Positions 1 through 8,585 of a DNA stretch of 64,000 nt are shown in pieces. Each line of letters starts with the position of its first letter. The stretch's first letter is position 1. The notes under the pieces were generated by a model that worked only from the letters and a program-made list of their open reading frames with translations, was not told where the DNA came from and made no database searches. Position numbers and translations under genes: made by a program. This stretch comes from Myxococcales bacterium (lineage in GTDB: Bacteria; Myxococcota; Bradymonadia; UBA7976; UBA1532), in the NCBI GenBank assembly GCA_020633515.1, contig JACKDM010000023.1, positions 10,011 through 74,010 of the forward strand, written 5' to 3'.

Positions 1-452
1 TCGGCCCCGCCCCCGGCGCGCAGCCCGGCGAGATCTGGGCCGACGAGCTCAGCTTCGCCGCCGCCAAGCTCATCGCCGGGCTCGTCTTCGCCGCCGTCTG
101 CCTGTGGTGCTGGTGGCGCGCCCGCGACCTCGAAGGCCTCGTCGGCCCCGTCTTCGTCGCGCTCTTCCTCGTCTCGCCGGTCGTGCACCCCTGGTACCTG
201 CTCTGGGTGCTGCCTTTCGCCGCGCTCGGCGCCGAGCGCCGCGTCGCCTGGGGCCCCGCGATCATCGCCTGGAGCCTGCTCGCCTGGATCGCCTACCTGC
301 CCCGCCCCGGCTACCTCGCGACCGGCGAGTGGATCAGCGACCCCCTCTGGCGCGCCGTCGAGTACCTCCCCGTCTGGGCGCTCCTCGCGTGGGGCCTCAT
401 CCGGGCGCGCGCGCGGCGAGCAGATACTCGACGTTGCCCTTCGCCCCCGTGA
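1..452 (+). CDS. C-terminal part of a polytopic membrane protein, probably a GT87-like glycosyltransferase
   Basis: The reading frame is open from base 3 and enters from the left edge, so the start is not in the window. About 149 residues are visible, with at least three hydrophobic helices separated by short Arg-rich loops, and a TGA stop at 450-452. The motif HPWYLLWVLPF followed by further helices resembles the C-terminal membrane part of GT87/DUF2029-type lipid-linked mannosyltransferases. That is family knowledge, and the catalytic N-terminus is not available here. The 3' end overlaps the convergent tlyA gene by about 56 bases. It could also be another GT-C fold transferase. Confidence 0.6.
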   Translation, partial: GPAPGAQPGEIWADELSFAAAKLIAGLVFAAVCLWCWWRARDLEGLVGPVFVALFLVSPVVHPWYLLWVLPFAALGAERRVAWGPAIIAWSLLAWIAYLPRPGYLATGEWISDPLWRAVEYLPVWALLAWGLIRARARRADTRRCPSPP

Positions 453-1140
453 TCGGCGACGGCTCGACCCCCACCACCGCGAGCCCCAGCGCAGCCACCG
501 CCGCCGCGACCGCGTCGCACGCCGCCTGCCGCACCGCCGGATCATGCACCACCCCGCCCGGCCCCACCGCCTCGGCCGGCGCCTCGAACTGCGGCTTGAC
601 GAGCAGCACCGCCCACGCCCCCGGCGCGAGCAGCGCCACCGCCGGCGCGAGCAGCCGGGTCAGCGTATTGAACGAGATGTCGGCGACGAGCACCTCGACC
701 GGCTCCGGCACCGTCTCCCGATCGAGCGCGCCCGCGTGCGTGCGCTCCAGATCGACCACCCGCGGATCCTGCCGCAGCGCGTGATCGAGCAGCCCGTAGC
801 CCACGTCGACCGCGTACACCCGCCGCGCCCCGTGCTGCAGCAGGCAGTCGGTGAAGCCGCCCGTGCTCGCGCCCAGATCGAGGCACACCCGCCCCGCCGG
901 ATCGACCGCGAACCGCCCCAGCGCGCCTTCGAGCTTCAGCCCGCCCCGGCTCACGTAGCCATGCCCCCGCCGCGTCCGCCGCCGCAGCGGCGCGTCGAGC
1001 GGCAACAGCTCGCCCGCCTTGTCGATCCGCCGCTCGCCGCTGATCACCTCGCCCGCCATCACCCACGCCGCCGCCGTCCGCCGATCGGGCGCGAGCCCCC
1101 GCGCGACGAGGAGCGCGTCGACGCGGGCCCTCTTCGCCAT
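397..1140 (-). CDS. tlyA: TlyA-family rRNA (cytidine-2'-O)-methyltransferase
   Basis: A 247-residue protein, the usual length for TlyA, which 2'-O-methylates 16S and 23S rRNA using S-adenosylmethionine. Residues 1-60 form an S4-type RNA-binding domain. An FtsJ/RrmJ-like methyltransferase domain follows, with the SAM loop DLGASTGGFTD at about 88-98. The K-D-K-E catalytic tetrad is visible as K69 (GGLKLE), D154 (ADISF), K182 (VKPQFE) and E238 (GNVEY). The frame is open further upstream, but the ATG at 1140 gives the normal N-terminus and sits in a TGATG junction with the ispA stop. The xseA-xseB-ispA-tlyA order is a common bacterial arrangement, and the four genes probably form one transcript. 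Confidence 0.93.
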   Translation of the reverse strand: MAKRARVDALLVARGLAPDRRTAAAWVMAGEVISGERRIDKAGELLPLDAPLRRRTRRGHGYVSRGGLKLEGALGRFAVDPAGRVCLDLGASTGGFTDCLLQHGARRVYAVDVGYGLLDHALRQDPRVVDLERTHAGALDRETVPEPVEVLVADISFNTLTRLLAPAVALLAPGAWAVLLVKPQFEAPAEAVGPGGVVHDPAVRQAACDAVAAAVAALGLAVVGVEPSPITGAKGNVEYLLAARAPG

Positions 1141-1970
1141 CAGCGCGTGCGCCGCGCGACCGCCCCGGCGAGCTCGGCCAGCGCCCCGCCCCGCGCCCCC
1201 AGCGGTGAGAGCGCCGCGACCGCCTCCGCCTCCACCGCCGCGCACCGCGCTCGGGCCGCGTCGAGATCGAGCACGTCGAGCACGTTCTTGCCCGCCTCGT
1301 CCGGATCCTGCTGCCGATCGATCAGATCGTCGGTGAGCTGGAACAACAGCCCCAGCGCCACCCCGAACGCCCGGATCGCCGCGACCGCCTCGGCCGCGCC
1401 CCCGCCCGCGATCGCGCCGCCCTCCGCCGCCGCCCGGATCAACGCCCCCGTCTTCTTCGCCTGCATCGCCTCCATCGCCGCGAGCGTCTCGAGCTGCCCG
1501 CCGACGTCGATCACCTGCCCGCCCACCATGCCCGCCCCGCCCGCGGCCTCGGCGAGCAGCGCCACCAGCCGCACCGCCCGCTCCGCCGGCCAGCCCGCGC
1601 CCGCGAGCACCGCGAACGCCTCGGTCAGCAGCGCATCACCCGCCAGGATCGCGTTCGCCTCGCCGAACGCGACGTGCACCGTCGGCTGCCCGCGGCGCTC
1701 GTCGTCGTCGTCCATCGCCGGCAGATCGTCGTGGATCAGGCTGTAGGTGTGGATCATCTCCACCGCCACCGCCCACGGCAGCGCCGCCCCCGCGTCGGCG
1801 CCGACCGCCTCCGCCGCGAGCAACGCCAGCAGCGGCCGCACCCGCTTGCCCTCACCGAACAACAGGTGCCGCGACGCCGCCACCAGCGGCGCCGGCCAGC
1901 CGGCGAACGCGGCGTGCTTCGCCAGCGCGTCTTCGAACCGCGCGACCAGCGCCTTCGTCTCGATGCTCAA
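1140..1970 (-). CDS. ispA: Short-chain polyprenyl diphosphate synthase (farnesyl/geranylgeranyl type)
   Basis: A 276-residue all-helical prenyl transferase that extends allylic diphosphates with isopentenyl diphosphate in the cytoplasm. The first Asp-rich motif, DDLPAMDDDD, lies at 81-90 with the four-residue spacing typical of bacterial FPP synthases. It is followed by ERRGQPTVH. The second Asp-rich motif, DDLID, is at 214-218, and the GGQVIDVGG segment is at 150-158. The gene overlaps xseB by ATGA and tlyA by TGATG, so translation is probably coupled. Product chain length (C15 or C20) cannot be read from sequence alone. Confidence 0.92.
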   Translation of the reverse strand: MSIETKALVARFEDALAKHAAFAGWPAPLVAASRHLLFGEGKRVRPLLALLAAEAVGADAGAALPWAVAVEMIHTYSLIHDDLPAMDDDDERRGQPTVHVAFGEANAILAGDALLTEAFAVLAGAGWPAERAVRLVALLAEAAGGAGMVGGQVIDVGGQLETLAAMEAMQAKKTGALIRAAAEGGAIAGGGAAEAVAAIRAFGVALGLLFQLTDDLIDRQQDPDEAGKNVLDVLDLDAARARCAAVEAEAVAALSPLGARGGALAELAGAVARRTR

Positions 1971-2188
1971 CCGCCGGGCTCCACGAGGCTGCGCTGGAGC
2001 TCTTCGACGCGCCGCTCGGCGCCCTCCAGCAGGGTGTGTCCGCGGCGAGCCAGATGCACGCCCCGCTCATAGAGTCGCAGCGCCTCGTCGAGCGGCAGCT
2101 CACCGCCTTCGAGCGCCCGCACCAGCTCTTCGAGCGACTCCACGATCTGCTCGAAGCGCAGCGCCTCCCCCTCGGTCTCGGCCTTCAT
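1967..2188 (-). CDS. xseB: Exodeoxyribonuclease VII small subunit
   Basis: A 73-residue, charged, two-helix protein of normal XseB length. The N-terminal half reads FEQIVESLEELVRALEGGEL followed by the LDEALRLYERG motif that defines the family. Several copies of XseB bind each XseA subunit in the exonuclease VII complex, which degrades single-stranded DNA to oligonucleotides. Its ATG overlaps the xseA stop by four bases, and its own stop overlaps the ispA start, so stoichiometric co-translation with XseA is likely. Confidence 0.93.
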   Translation of the reverse strand: MKAETEGEALRFEQIVESLEELVRALEGGELPLDEALRLYERGVHLARRGHTLLEGAERRVEELQRSLVEPGG

Positions 2189-3537
2189 CGCGGATCGTCT
2201 CCTTCGTCAGCGATCGCCTCGGTCACCCGCGCGCGCAACCGCCCGCGGTGCAACAGGATCTCCACCTCGTCCCCCGCCGCGACCTGCGCCGCGTCGCGCA
2301 CCACCGCCTCCCCGAGCCGGGTCACGCTGAAGCCCCGCCCGAGCCCCGCGAGCGGCGAGAGCGCCTCCAGCTTCGCCGCCAGCAACTGCAACCGCAGCCC
2401 CGCCGCGCCGATCGTCGCCTCGCCCGCCCGCGACAGCCGCGCGGTCAGCTCGTCCGACTTGCGCCGCGCCAGCGCGATCCGCCGCGCCGGGTGCCGCTCG
2501 CGCAGCGTCGCCTCCAGCCGCCGGACCCGCGCCGCCTCGCCGTCGAGCTGCCGCCGCACCGCCCGATCGAGCCTTGCTGCGAGCCGATCGATCCGCGTCG
2601 CGCGCGCCTTGAACGCCAGGTCCACCCGCGCCCGCCGCTCCAGCCGCTCCAGCCGGAACCGGCTCTGCTCCACCCGCCGCTCGACCGCCCGCCCGAGCCG
2701 CTCGGTGAGCCCGTCGAGCGTGTACAGCAGGTCGCTCCGGTTCGGCACCGCCTTCTCCGCGGCCTCCGACGGCGTCGCCGCGCGCAGATCGGCGACCAGA
2801 TCGGCGATCGTCACGTCGCTCTCGTGCCCCACCGCCGAGATCACCGGCGTCCGGCACGCCGCGATCGCGCGCGCGACGTCCTCCTCGTTGAAGGTCCACA
2901 GATCCTCGGCGCTGCCGCCGCCCCGCCCGACGATGATCACGTCGACCCGCGGATCCCAATCGAGCTCCGCGATCCCGCGCGCCACGTCGGCCGCCGCGCC
3001 CTCGCCCTGCACCTGCGCCGGATACAGCACGATCGGGATCTGCGGCGCGCGGCGGTGCAGCACCGTCTCGATGTCGTGCCGCGCCGCGCCGGTCGCGCTC
3101 GTCACCACGCCGACCGCGCGCGGCAGGAACGGGATCGGCTTCTTGCGCGCCGGATCGAAGAGCCCCTCGGCCTGCAGCTTGCGCTTGAGCTGCTCGAACG
3201 CCGCCTGCATGTCGCCGGCGCCCGCGGGCAGGAAGAGGTCGACGACGAGGCTGTAGGCGCCGCGCGGCGGGTGAACGGTGAGGCAGCCGCGCGCGAGCAC
3301 GCGGTGGCCCTCGACCGGCTGGTAGCGCATCCGCCACGCGGTCGTGCGCCAGACCACGCCGTCGATGCGCGCCTCGCTGTCCTTGAGGGTGAAGTAGACG
3401 TGCCCGCTCTGATGGGCGGTGACCTTGCCCATCTCGCCCTCGACCCACACCACGCGGAAGCGGTCTTCGAGCGTGCCCTTGATGCGGCGGGTCAGCTCGC
3501 CGACCGAGACGGCGGGGGGGCGGTGGGCGTAGGCCAT
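2185..3537 (-). CDS. xseA: Exodeoxyribonuclease VII large subunit
   Basis: A 450-residue catalytic subunit of the single-strand DNA exonuclease VII. The N-terminal ~100 residues form an OB-fold (VWVEGEMGKVTAHQSGHVYF). The central catalytic domain carries VVTSATGAARHDI, DVIIVGRGGGSAEDLW and AVGHESDVTIADLVADLRA, all family signatures. A long Arg-rich coiled coil and a C-terminal GRGFSVTR segment follow. The ATG at 3537 gives a normal N-terminus (VSVGELTRRIKGTLE). It is the first gene of the minus-strand xseA-xseB-ispA-tlyA run, 54 bases after the small exported protein. Confidence 0.95.
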   Translation of the reverse strand: MAYAHRPPAVSVGELTRRIKGTLEDRFRVVWVEGEMGKVTAHQSGHVYFTLKDSEARIDGVVWRTTAWRMRYQPVEGHRVLARGCLTVHPPRGAYSLVVDLFLPAGAGDMQAAFEQLKRKLQAEGLFDPARKKPIPFLPRAVGVVTSATGAARHDIETVLHRRAPQIPIVLYPAQVQGEGAAADVARGIAELDWDPRVDVIIVGRGGGSAEDLWTFNEEDVARAIAACRTPVISAVGHESDVTIADLVADLRAATPSEAAEKAVPNRSDLLYTLDGLTERLGRAVERRVEQSRFRLERLERRARVDLAFKARATRIDRLAARLDRAVRRQLDGEAARVRRLEATLRERHPARRIALARRKSDELTARLSRAGEATIGAAGLRLQLLAAKLEALSPLAGLGRGFSVTRLGEAVVRDAAQVAAGDEVEILLHRGRLRARVTEAIADEGDDPR

Positions 3538-3591
3538 GGCGGGCGGTCTACCACGGCGCGCGGCGCGAGGCCACGGGGCAGGTGAATGGGC

Positions 3592-4038
3592 TCAGCCCTC
3601 GACGTAGAGCGCGAGGATGAGGATGCCGCCGTCGTGCGGCAGCCCGGCCTGATAGAACATGCGCTTCGCCGGGGCGCGCAGGTCGACGTCGACCTTGCTC
3701 TCCGGGATCCGCAGCTTGAGCTGATGCTGCGGCCCCGCCGGGCCCTTGTACTCGAAGACCGCCGACTTGCCGTTCGGCAGCGAGACCGTGCCGCTCTGCC
3801 CCTTGCCGAGCGCGAGCTCGGAGGCGTCGAGCTGCTTGAAGCCGGTGTAGCCGCCGAACGCCTGCTGCAGCGAGCCGCGGATCGGCGCGAGCGCCGGGTC
3901 GACCGCGCCGCCGCCCTTGGTGGCGTGGATGACGGTGACCTTGAGGGTGATGCCATCGGCCGCGACCGCCGCGCTCGGGCCGCCGAGCAGCCAGAGCGAG
4001 AGGCAGAGCGCGCCGAGGAGGTGTCTGCGGGTGAACAT
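3592..4038 (-). CDS. Small exported protein of unknown function encoded behind the anti-sigma gene
   Basis: A 148-residue product starting at the ATG at 4038, whose A is shared with the upstream anti-sigma stop (TGATG). The N-terminus MFTRRHLLGALCLSLWLLGG looks like a signal peptide, possibly Tat-like (single RR), ending near AVAA. The mature part is predicted beta-rich, with alternating charged and hydrophobic residues, and no family motif is recognised. The coupling to the sigma/anti-sigma pair suggests an envelope protein related to that stress response, but that is inference from position only. Confidence 0.75.
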   Translation of the reverse strand: MFTRRHLLGALCLSLWLLGGPSAAVAADGITLKVTVIHATKGGGAVDPALAPIRGSLQQAFGGYTGFKQLDASELALGKGQSGTVSLPNGKSAVFEYKGPAGPQHQLKLRIPESKVDVDLRAPAKRMFYQAGLPHDGGILILALYVEG

Positions 4039-4631
4039 CAGATCGGATCCTCCCCGTCCTTGGGCGCCGGCGCCGCCTGCTGCTCGTCGTCGAGCAGCCA
4101 GATCACCGTCGCGCCGTCCTCGCCCGCCGGCTGGCTGATCAGCACGGTCTTGTCGCCCTCGTTGCTGACCGCGTCGACCACCACCGGCGCCGCCGAGGCG
4201 CCGTCGGCGATGATCGGCGCCGCCGGATCGGGCGCCGCGCTGCCGCCGAAGCTCACCCACAGCGCGACCGCCGCCGCGACCGCCGCGCCGATCAGCACCG
4301 GCGTCCAGTTCTGGCCCCACCACGCGCGCAGCCGCGCCCACAGCCCGGGCTCGGCCGGCGCGGGCCGGCTCGGGCTCGGCGCCACCGCGGCGCCGGCCGG
4401 CGTCTCTTGGGGGAGGCGGGCCTCGATCGCGGCGTAGAAGCCCTCGAAGTCCGCCGCGTCGGTCGCCGCCTCGACGTCGTCCTGCAAGAGCGCGCGCAGC
4501 GCGAGCAGCTCGACGTGGGCCGCGGACCAGGTCTCGTCCTCGGCGATGCGCGCCTCGACCGCCGCGACCTCGTCGGGCGCGAGCTCGTGGTCGACGTAGC
4601 GCTCCAGCAACTCGATGTCGTGGTCGGTCAT
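4038..4631 (-). CDS. Single-pass anti-sigma factor partner of the adjacent ECF sigma factor
   Basis: A 197-residue protein. The cytoplasmic N-terminus (ELLERYVDHELAPDE) matches the helical start of anti-sigma factors, and one membrane helix (TPVLIGAAVAAAVALWV) lies near residues 110-128. An acidic periplasmic tail follows. The HxxxCxxC zinc motif of ZAS-type anti-sigma factors is absent, and no cysteine is visible, so this would be a zinc-independent form. Its ATG overlaps the sigma-factor stop by four bases, the classic arrangement for a sigma factor co-translated with its inhibitor. Confidence 0.85.
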   Translation of the reverse strand: MTDHDIELLERYVDHELAPDEVAAVEARIAEDETWSAAHVELLALRALLQDDVEAATDAADFEGFYAAIEARLPQETPAGAAVAPSPSRPAPAEPGLWARLRAWWGQNWTPVLIGAAVAAAVALWVSFGGSAAPDPAAPIIADGASAAPVVVDAVSNEGDKTVLISQPAGEDGATVIWLLDDEQQAAPAPKDGEDPI

Positions 4632-5317
4632 GGCGACCTCCGCTGCTTCCGCACGCCCTTGCCTGCCCGCCCGGCGCGCGGGTCGCCGGCGGCTTCGAGG
4701 TAGGGCTTGAGGGCGGTCTGAAGGTTCTTCCGCGCGTGGTGCAACCGGCTCATCACCGTGCCGAGATGACAGTCCATCGTCTCGGCGATCTCCTCGTACG
4801 AGAGGCCCTCGACCTCACGCAAAAGGATGATCGTACGGTGGTTTTCGCTGAGGGTCTCGAGCGCGGCGGTGAGCACCTCGCCGAGCTCCTCCTGCCGGAA
4901 CTTCTCGCCCGGGTGCATCGGCCGCGTGTTGCCTTGCAGGGGATGGACCCCCTCGGCCTCGTCGCGCCGCCGGTACGTGTCGTCGTACTCGACCGACTTC
5001 GACTTCTTCTGCCGGCGGTACTGGTCGATGCACACGTTCACGACAATCCGGTAGAACCAGGTGTAGAAGGAGCTGTTGCCCTTGAAGCCGTCGATGTTGC
5101 GGAACACCTTGACGAAGGCGTCCTGGGCCGCGTCCATCGCGTCATCCGGGTTTCGCAGCACGCCGTACGCGATCCCGTAGGCCCGCCGCTGGTACTTGCG
5201 CACCAACAACTCGAAGGCCTGTCGGTCACCGCGCTGGCAGCGCGCGATCAGCTCCGCTTCATCCGTCGGTATCAGCGAATCCTCGGTCACCGACGACGCC
5301 CCTTCGTCTTCATTCAC
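4628..5317 (-). CDS. ECF-family RNA polymerase sigma factor (RpoE-like)
   Basis: A 229-residue sigma-70 family protein. Region 2 is visible from ARCQRGDRQAFELLVRKYQRR through AQDAFVKVFRNIDGF to SSFYTWFYRIVVNVCIDQYRR. Region 4 carries LSENHRTIILLREVEGLSYE and the helix-turn-helix GTVMSRLHHARKNL. It directs RNA polymerase to a stress regulon and is presumably held by the anti-sigma factor encoded immediately downstream. The start is the ATG at 5317. Upstream lies a comparatively AT-rich stretch (cataagatgc on the minus strand) that may hold its promoter, though no clear GAAC-type -35 box was seen. Confidence 0.93.
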   Translation of the reverse strand: MNEDEGASSVTEDSLIPTDEAELIARCQRGDRQAFELLVRKYQRRAYGIAYGVLRNPDDAMDAAQDAFVKVFRNIDGFKGNSSFYTWFYRIVVNVCIDQYRRQKKSKSVEYDDTYRRRDEAEGVHPLQGNTRPMHPGEKFRQEELGEVLTAALETLSENHRTIILLREVEGLSYEEIAETMDCHLGTVMSRLHHARKNLQTALKPYLEAAGDPRAGRAGKGVRKQRRSP

Positions 5318-5554
5318 GCGGAGCGCATCTTATGGGAAAAAGCATCGGTGCGCGATGCCGTCGGCTGCGAACCGGGCGGCGAACTAAATCGAGACCGGCC
5401 GCGGTTGTGAGCGCAGCGAACCGCCGAGCGCGAGGAGGCCGTCCGGCCAGAGCCGGACGGGTCGCAGCGAGGAGGGCGCAGCCCGACGACGTGGCGGAGA
5501 TCCCGCCCGCAGGGCGGCCGGATGAGCACGGCGAGAGGAGACGGTGAGCGCAGC
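5318..5554. other. Divergent intergenic region with hairpins between the sigma gene and the DUF4175 operon
   Basis: This 237-base region separates two outward-reading operons. It holds a strong inverted repeat at 5439-5460, with a 9-bp perfect stem ccgtccggc, loop caga and gccggacgg. A smaller one lies near 5504-5518 (ccgccc, gca, gggcgg). Both lie in the likely 5' leader of the plus-strand operon. No known riboswitch or small RNA was recognised, and no consensus promoter stands out. Confidence 0.4.
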
Positions 5555-8500
5555 ATGATCCCCCGCCCCCCTGCATTCGACCGGATCGGCGCCGTGCTGC
5601 GCCGGGTGCGCCGCCGCCTGCGCGCCCGGATCGCGCTCGGCGCCGCCGGCTGGCTGCTCGCCGTCACCGGCGGCGTGCTGCTGCTCGCCCTCCTCGTGCT
5701 CGGCCTCGGCCTCGACGGCGCCGCCGCCCCGATCGCGGTCGCGATCGTGCTCGCCGCCGCCGCGCTCGCCACCCTCGTCGCCGCCGCCGGCCGCCCGCTG
5801 CGCGCCACCGGACGCGACGAGGCGGTCGCCGCTCACCTCGAAGCCGGCCTCGGCGGCCTCGACGACGCGGTCTTCGCCTGCGTGCAGTACGCTCGCGAGT
5901 GGCCCCGCCCCGGCCGCGGCGACCCGCTGCTCGCCGCCGCGCTCGCCGAGCGCGTCGCCGGCCGCCTCGACGCCGCCGACCTGCGCGCGGTCACCCCGAT
6001 GAGACCCGCCCGCCCCGGCTGGCTCGCCGCCGCCGGGGTCGCCGCCGCCTGGGGCCTCGTCGGGCTCACCGCCGGCGACCTCCTCGCCCGCGGCGCCGCC
6101 GCGCTCTTCCCCGCCGGCCTCAGCGGCGACGCCCGCGAGGTCGGCCCGCTCGTCGGCGACCTCGACCTCACCCTGCACTACCCGCCCCACACCGGCCGCG
6201 CGCCGCGCCTCATCCCCAACTCGACCGGCGACATCGACGCCCCCAAGGGCACCCGCGTCGAGCTGCGCGCCACCACCCTCGAACCCGCCCGCGAGGCCGC
6301 GCTCCGCTTCGGCGACGCCGTGCTCCCGCTCGCGCTCCGGGACGGCCGCGAGCTCACCGGCGGCTTCGTCGTCGACGGCCCGATCGGCTGGCGCTTCCAG
6401 ATGCAGGACGCCCGCGGCGCCACCCTCGTCGAGCAGGGCGAGCGCAAGATCCGCGTCGAGCCCGACCAGCCGCCGACGGTGACGCTCAAGCTCCCCGCCG
6501 AGGACCTCGAGCTCGACGACCTGCGCGCCGTGCCCGTCGTCTATGAGGCCCGCGACGACTTCGGCCTCAGCCGCGCCGCGATCGTCGTCGCGCTCGCCGC
6601 CGACGCCGACCACCCCGAGGCCATCGACCAGCCCGGCGTCACCGGGCTGCGCATCGACGGCGAGGACGAGGTCGACCTCTCGGTGATCCAGGCGCAAGCG
6701 GGTGACCGGCTGATGCTCTACGTCGAGGCCTACGACAACAACGGCGTCGACGGCCCCCAGCGCGGGGTCTCGGCGACGCGCTTCATCACCGTCAACTCGC
6801 CGCAGGCCGCGCACTTCGAGCTCACCGAGCGGCTGCGCCAGACCATCGAGGTGCTGCTCGACGCGCTCGCCGACCGGCTCGAGATCGACTGGAAGGCCAC
6901 CGAGACCCCGCTCGCGCGCCAGCTCGGCGACGTCATGCTCGGCAGCCGCGAGGCCGCGACCGCGCTCGCCGGCGTCGTCGAGGCGATGACCGAGGACCCG
7001 CTCACCCCCGACGAGGTGCGCCTCGCGCTCAGCGGCCGCCTCGGCTCGCTCGAAGAGGCGCTCGCCGACGAGAAGCAGGCCGTCGACCCCCGCGTCGCCG
7101 AGATCGAGCGCGGCGAGGACGCGGCGGTGCGGGCGGCGAGCCGGGCCAACGAGGCGGTCGTCGAGCAGCTCGAACAGGCGATCGTGCTCGTCGAGGCGAT
7201 GGTCGCGCGGCTGGCGCTCGAAGACATGGCCGCGCTCGCCGAGGAGCTCAAGACCGCGCAGGCCCGGCTGCGCGAGCTCGTCGAGCAGTACCGCCAGAAC
7301 CCGAACGACGAGGCGCTCAAGGCCCGGATCATGCGCGACATCCGCCGCCTGCGCGACCGCATGGCCGAGATGCGCGCCCGCATGGCGCAGCTCCGCCAGA
7401 AGCTCCCCGAGGAGTTCCTCAACCTCGACGGGCTCGAGAAGGACGACGTCGCCAAGGGCCTCGACGAGACCCGCAACCAGCTCGGCGAGCTCCAGAAGAT
7501 GCTCGAAGAGGGCAAGATCGACGAGGCGCTCGCCGCGCTCGACGAGATGGACAAGGCCCTCGACGAGCTCTCCGCCTCGCTCGACCAGGACATGCAGGAC
7601 CTGCACGAAGAGACCAACCCGGCGATGCAGCGCGCGATCAGCGAGCTGATGGACCAGACCCGCGACCTGATGAAGCGCCAGCAGGAGGTCGGCGAGAAGA
7701 CCGAGGCGCTCGCCCGCGCCGAGGAGGAGGCCCGCCGCAAGGCGATCGAAGAGGCGTTCGCCGAGAAGCTCGCCGGGATCAAGCAGGACGCCGAGGGGCT
7801 GCGCCGCACCGTCGACGAGCTCGCCCGCGAGGAGCTCTCGGTCATGGCCGAAGAAGACCTCGAGCACCTGCGCCAGCGCGCCGACGAGATCAACCGCGCG
7901 CTCGACCAGAAGCAGCTCATGGAGGCGCTCGAGATGGCCGAGCGCGCGATGGACCACCTCGACGGGCTCGACCGCTTCAACCGCTTCGAGCCCGAGGACC
8001 GCAAGGTCGGCGCCCTCATCGAGCGCGGCCGCCAGCAGGACGGGCGGGTGATGCGCGAGCTCGCCGAGCTGATCGACGAGGCGCGCCGCCGCGCCGAGCG
8101 CGCGGTGCCGCCCGAGCAGGCCGAGCAGCTCCGCCAGGACCAGCAGGGGCTCTCCGAGGCCGCCGAGCGGCTGCGGCAGCGGATCGGCGAGCGCGGGCAG
8201 GAGGTCCCCGGCCTCGCCGACCAGCCGATGGAGCGCGCCCGACAGGCCGGGCAGTCGATGCGCGAGGCCGCCGAGCAGCTCCGCCAGGGCCGCCCCGGGC
8301 AGGCGCGGCCGGGGCAGCAGCAGGCCGAGAGCCAGTTGCAGTCGCTGATGGAGGGGCTGCGCCAGGCCGCGCAGCCGCAGCGCGCCGAGCGCGGGCAGGA
8401 GCAGCGCGGGCGCCAGCGCCAGGAGCGGGTCCGCATCCCCGGCGCCGAGGAGTACGAGGCGCCGGCGGAGTTCCGCGAGGAGCTGCTCGACGCGATGAAG

Positions 8501-8563
8501 CAGAAGCCGCCCGAGGAGTATCGGGAGCAGGTCAAGCGCTACTACGAGTCACTGATCCGATGA
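5555..8563 (+). CDS. DUF4175-like membrane protein with long coiled coil
   Basis: About 1002 residues from the ATG at 5555, which has gagaggag 14 bases upstream. An in-frame ATG at 5522 would add 11 residues. Two hydrophobic helices lie near residues 25-80 and another near 155-180. A beta-rich domain (DLTLHYPPHTGR to FITVNSP) follows, then about 550 residues of heptad-rich, Glu/Arg/Gln-rich coiled coil, and a Gln-rich tail ending YEELL/YYESLIR-like. This layout matches DUF4175 proteins often found beside MoxR/DUF58 genes. It is the first gene of the operon and is probably a large periplasmic scaffold. Biochemical function is unknown. Confidence 0.8.
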   Translation: MIPRPPAFDRIGAVLRRVRRRLRARIALGAAGWLLAVTGGVLLLALLVLGLGLDGAAAPIAVAIVLAAAALATLVAAAGRPLRATGRDEAVAAHLEAGLGGLDDAVFACVQYAREWPRPGRGDPLLAAALAERVAGRLDAADLRAVTPMRPARPGWLAAAGVAAAWGLVGLTAGDLLARGAAALFPAGLSGDAREVGPLVGDLDLTLHYPPHTGRAPRLIPNSTGDIDAPKGTRVELRATTLEPAREAALRFGDAVLPLALRDGRELTGGFVVDGPIGWRFQMQDARGATLVEQGERKIRVEPDQPPTVTLKLPAEDLELDDLRAVPVVYEARDDFGLSRAAIVVALAADADHPEAIDQPGVTGLRIDGEDEVDLSVIQAQAGDRLMLYVEAYDNNGVDGPQRGVSATRFITVNSPQAAHFELTERLRQTIEVLLDALADRLEIDWKATETPLARQLGDVMLGSREAATALAGVVEAMTEDPLTPDEVRLALSGRLGSLEEALADEKQAVDPRVAEIERGEDAAVRAASRANEAVVEQLEQAIVLVEAMVARLALEDMAALAEELKTAQARLRELVEQYRQNPNDEALKARIMRDIRRLRDRMAEMRARMAQLRQKLPEEFLNLDGLEKDDVAKGLDETRNQLGELQKMLEEGKIDEALAALDEMDKALDELSASLDQDMQDLHEETNPAMQRAISELMDQTRDLMKRQQEVGEKTEALARAEEEARRKAIEEAFAEKLAGIKQDAEGLRRTVDELAREELSVMAEEDLEHLRQRADEINRALDQKQLMEALEMAERAMDHLDGLDRFNRFEPEDRKVGALIERGRQQDGRVMRELAELIDEARRRAERAVPPEQAEQLRQDQQGLSEAAERLRQRIGERGQEVPGLADQPMERARQAGQSMREAAEQLRQGRPGQARPGQQQAESQLQSLMEGLRQAAQPQRAERGQEQRGRQRQERVRIPGAEEYEAPAEFREELLDAMKQKPPEEYREQVKRYYESLIR

Positions 8564-8585
8564 AGACCCTGATCCGATGAAGACC
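8552..8585 (+). repeat. Perfect 17-bp tandem duplication spanning a gene junction
   Basis: The 17-mer ctgatccgatgaagacc occurs twice back to back (8552-8568 and 8569-8585). The first copy contains the stop of the DUF4175-like gene and an overlapping ATG; the second contains the ATG used by the next gene. The duplication has separated what was probably an ATGA overlap and left a six-codon mini-ORF (MKTLIR) ending at 8580, which overlaps the downstream start. Confidence 0.9.

Noticed and set aside
5384..7957. Very long open frame on the strand opposite the DUF4175-like gene
   Set aside because: It is low-complexity Leu/Glu/Arg sequence mirroring the coiled-coil gene; GC-rich DNA keeps antisense frames open. 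No family motif or ribosome site.
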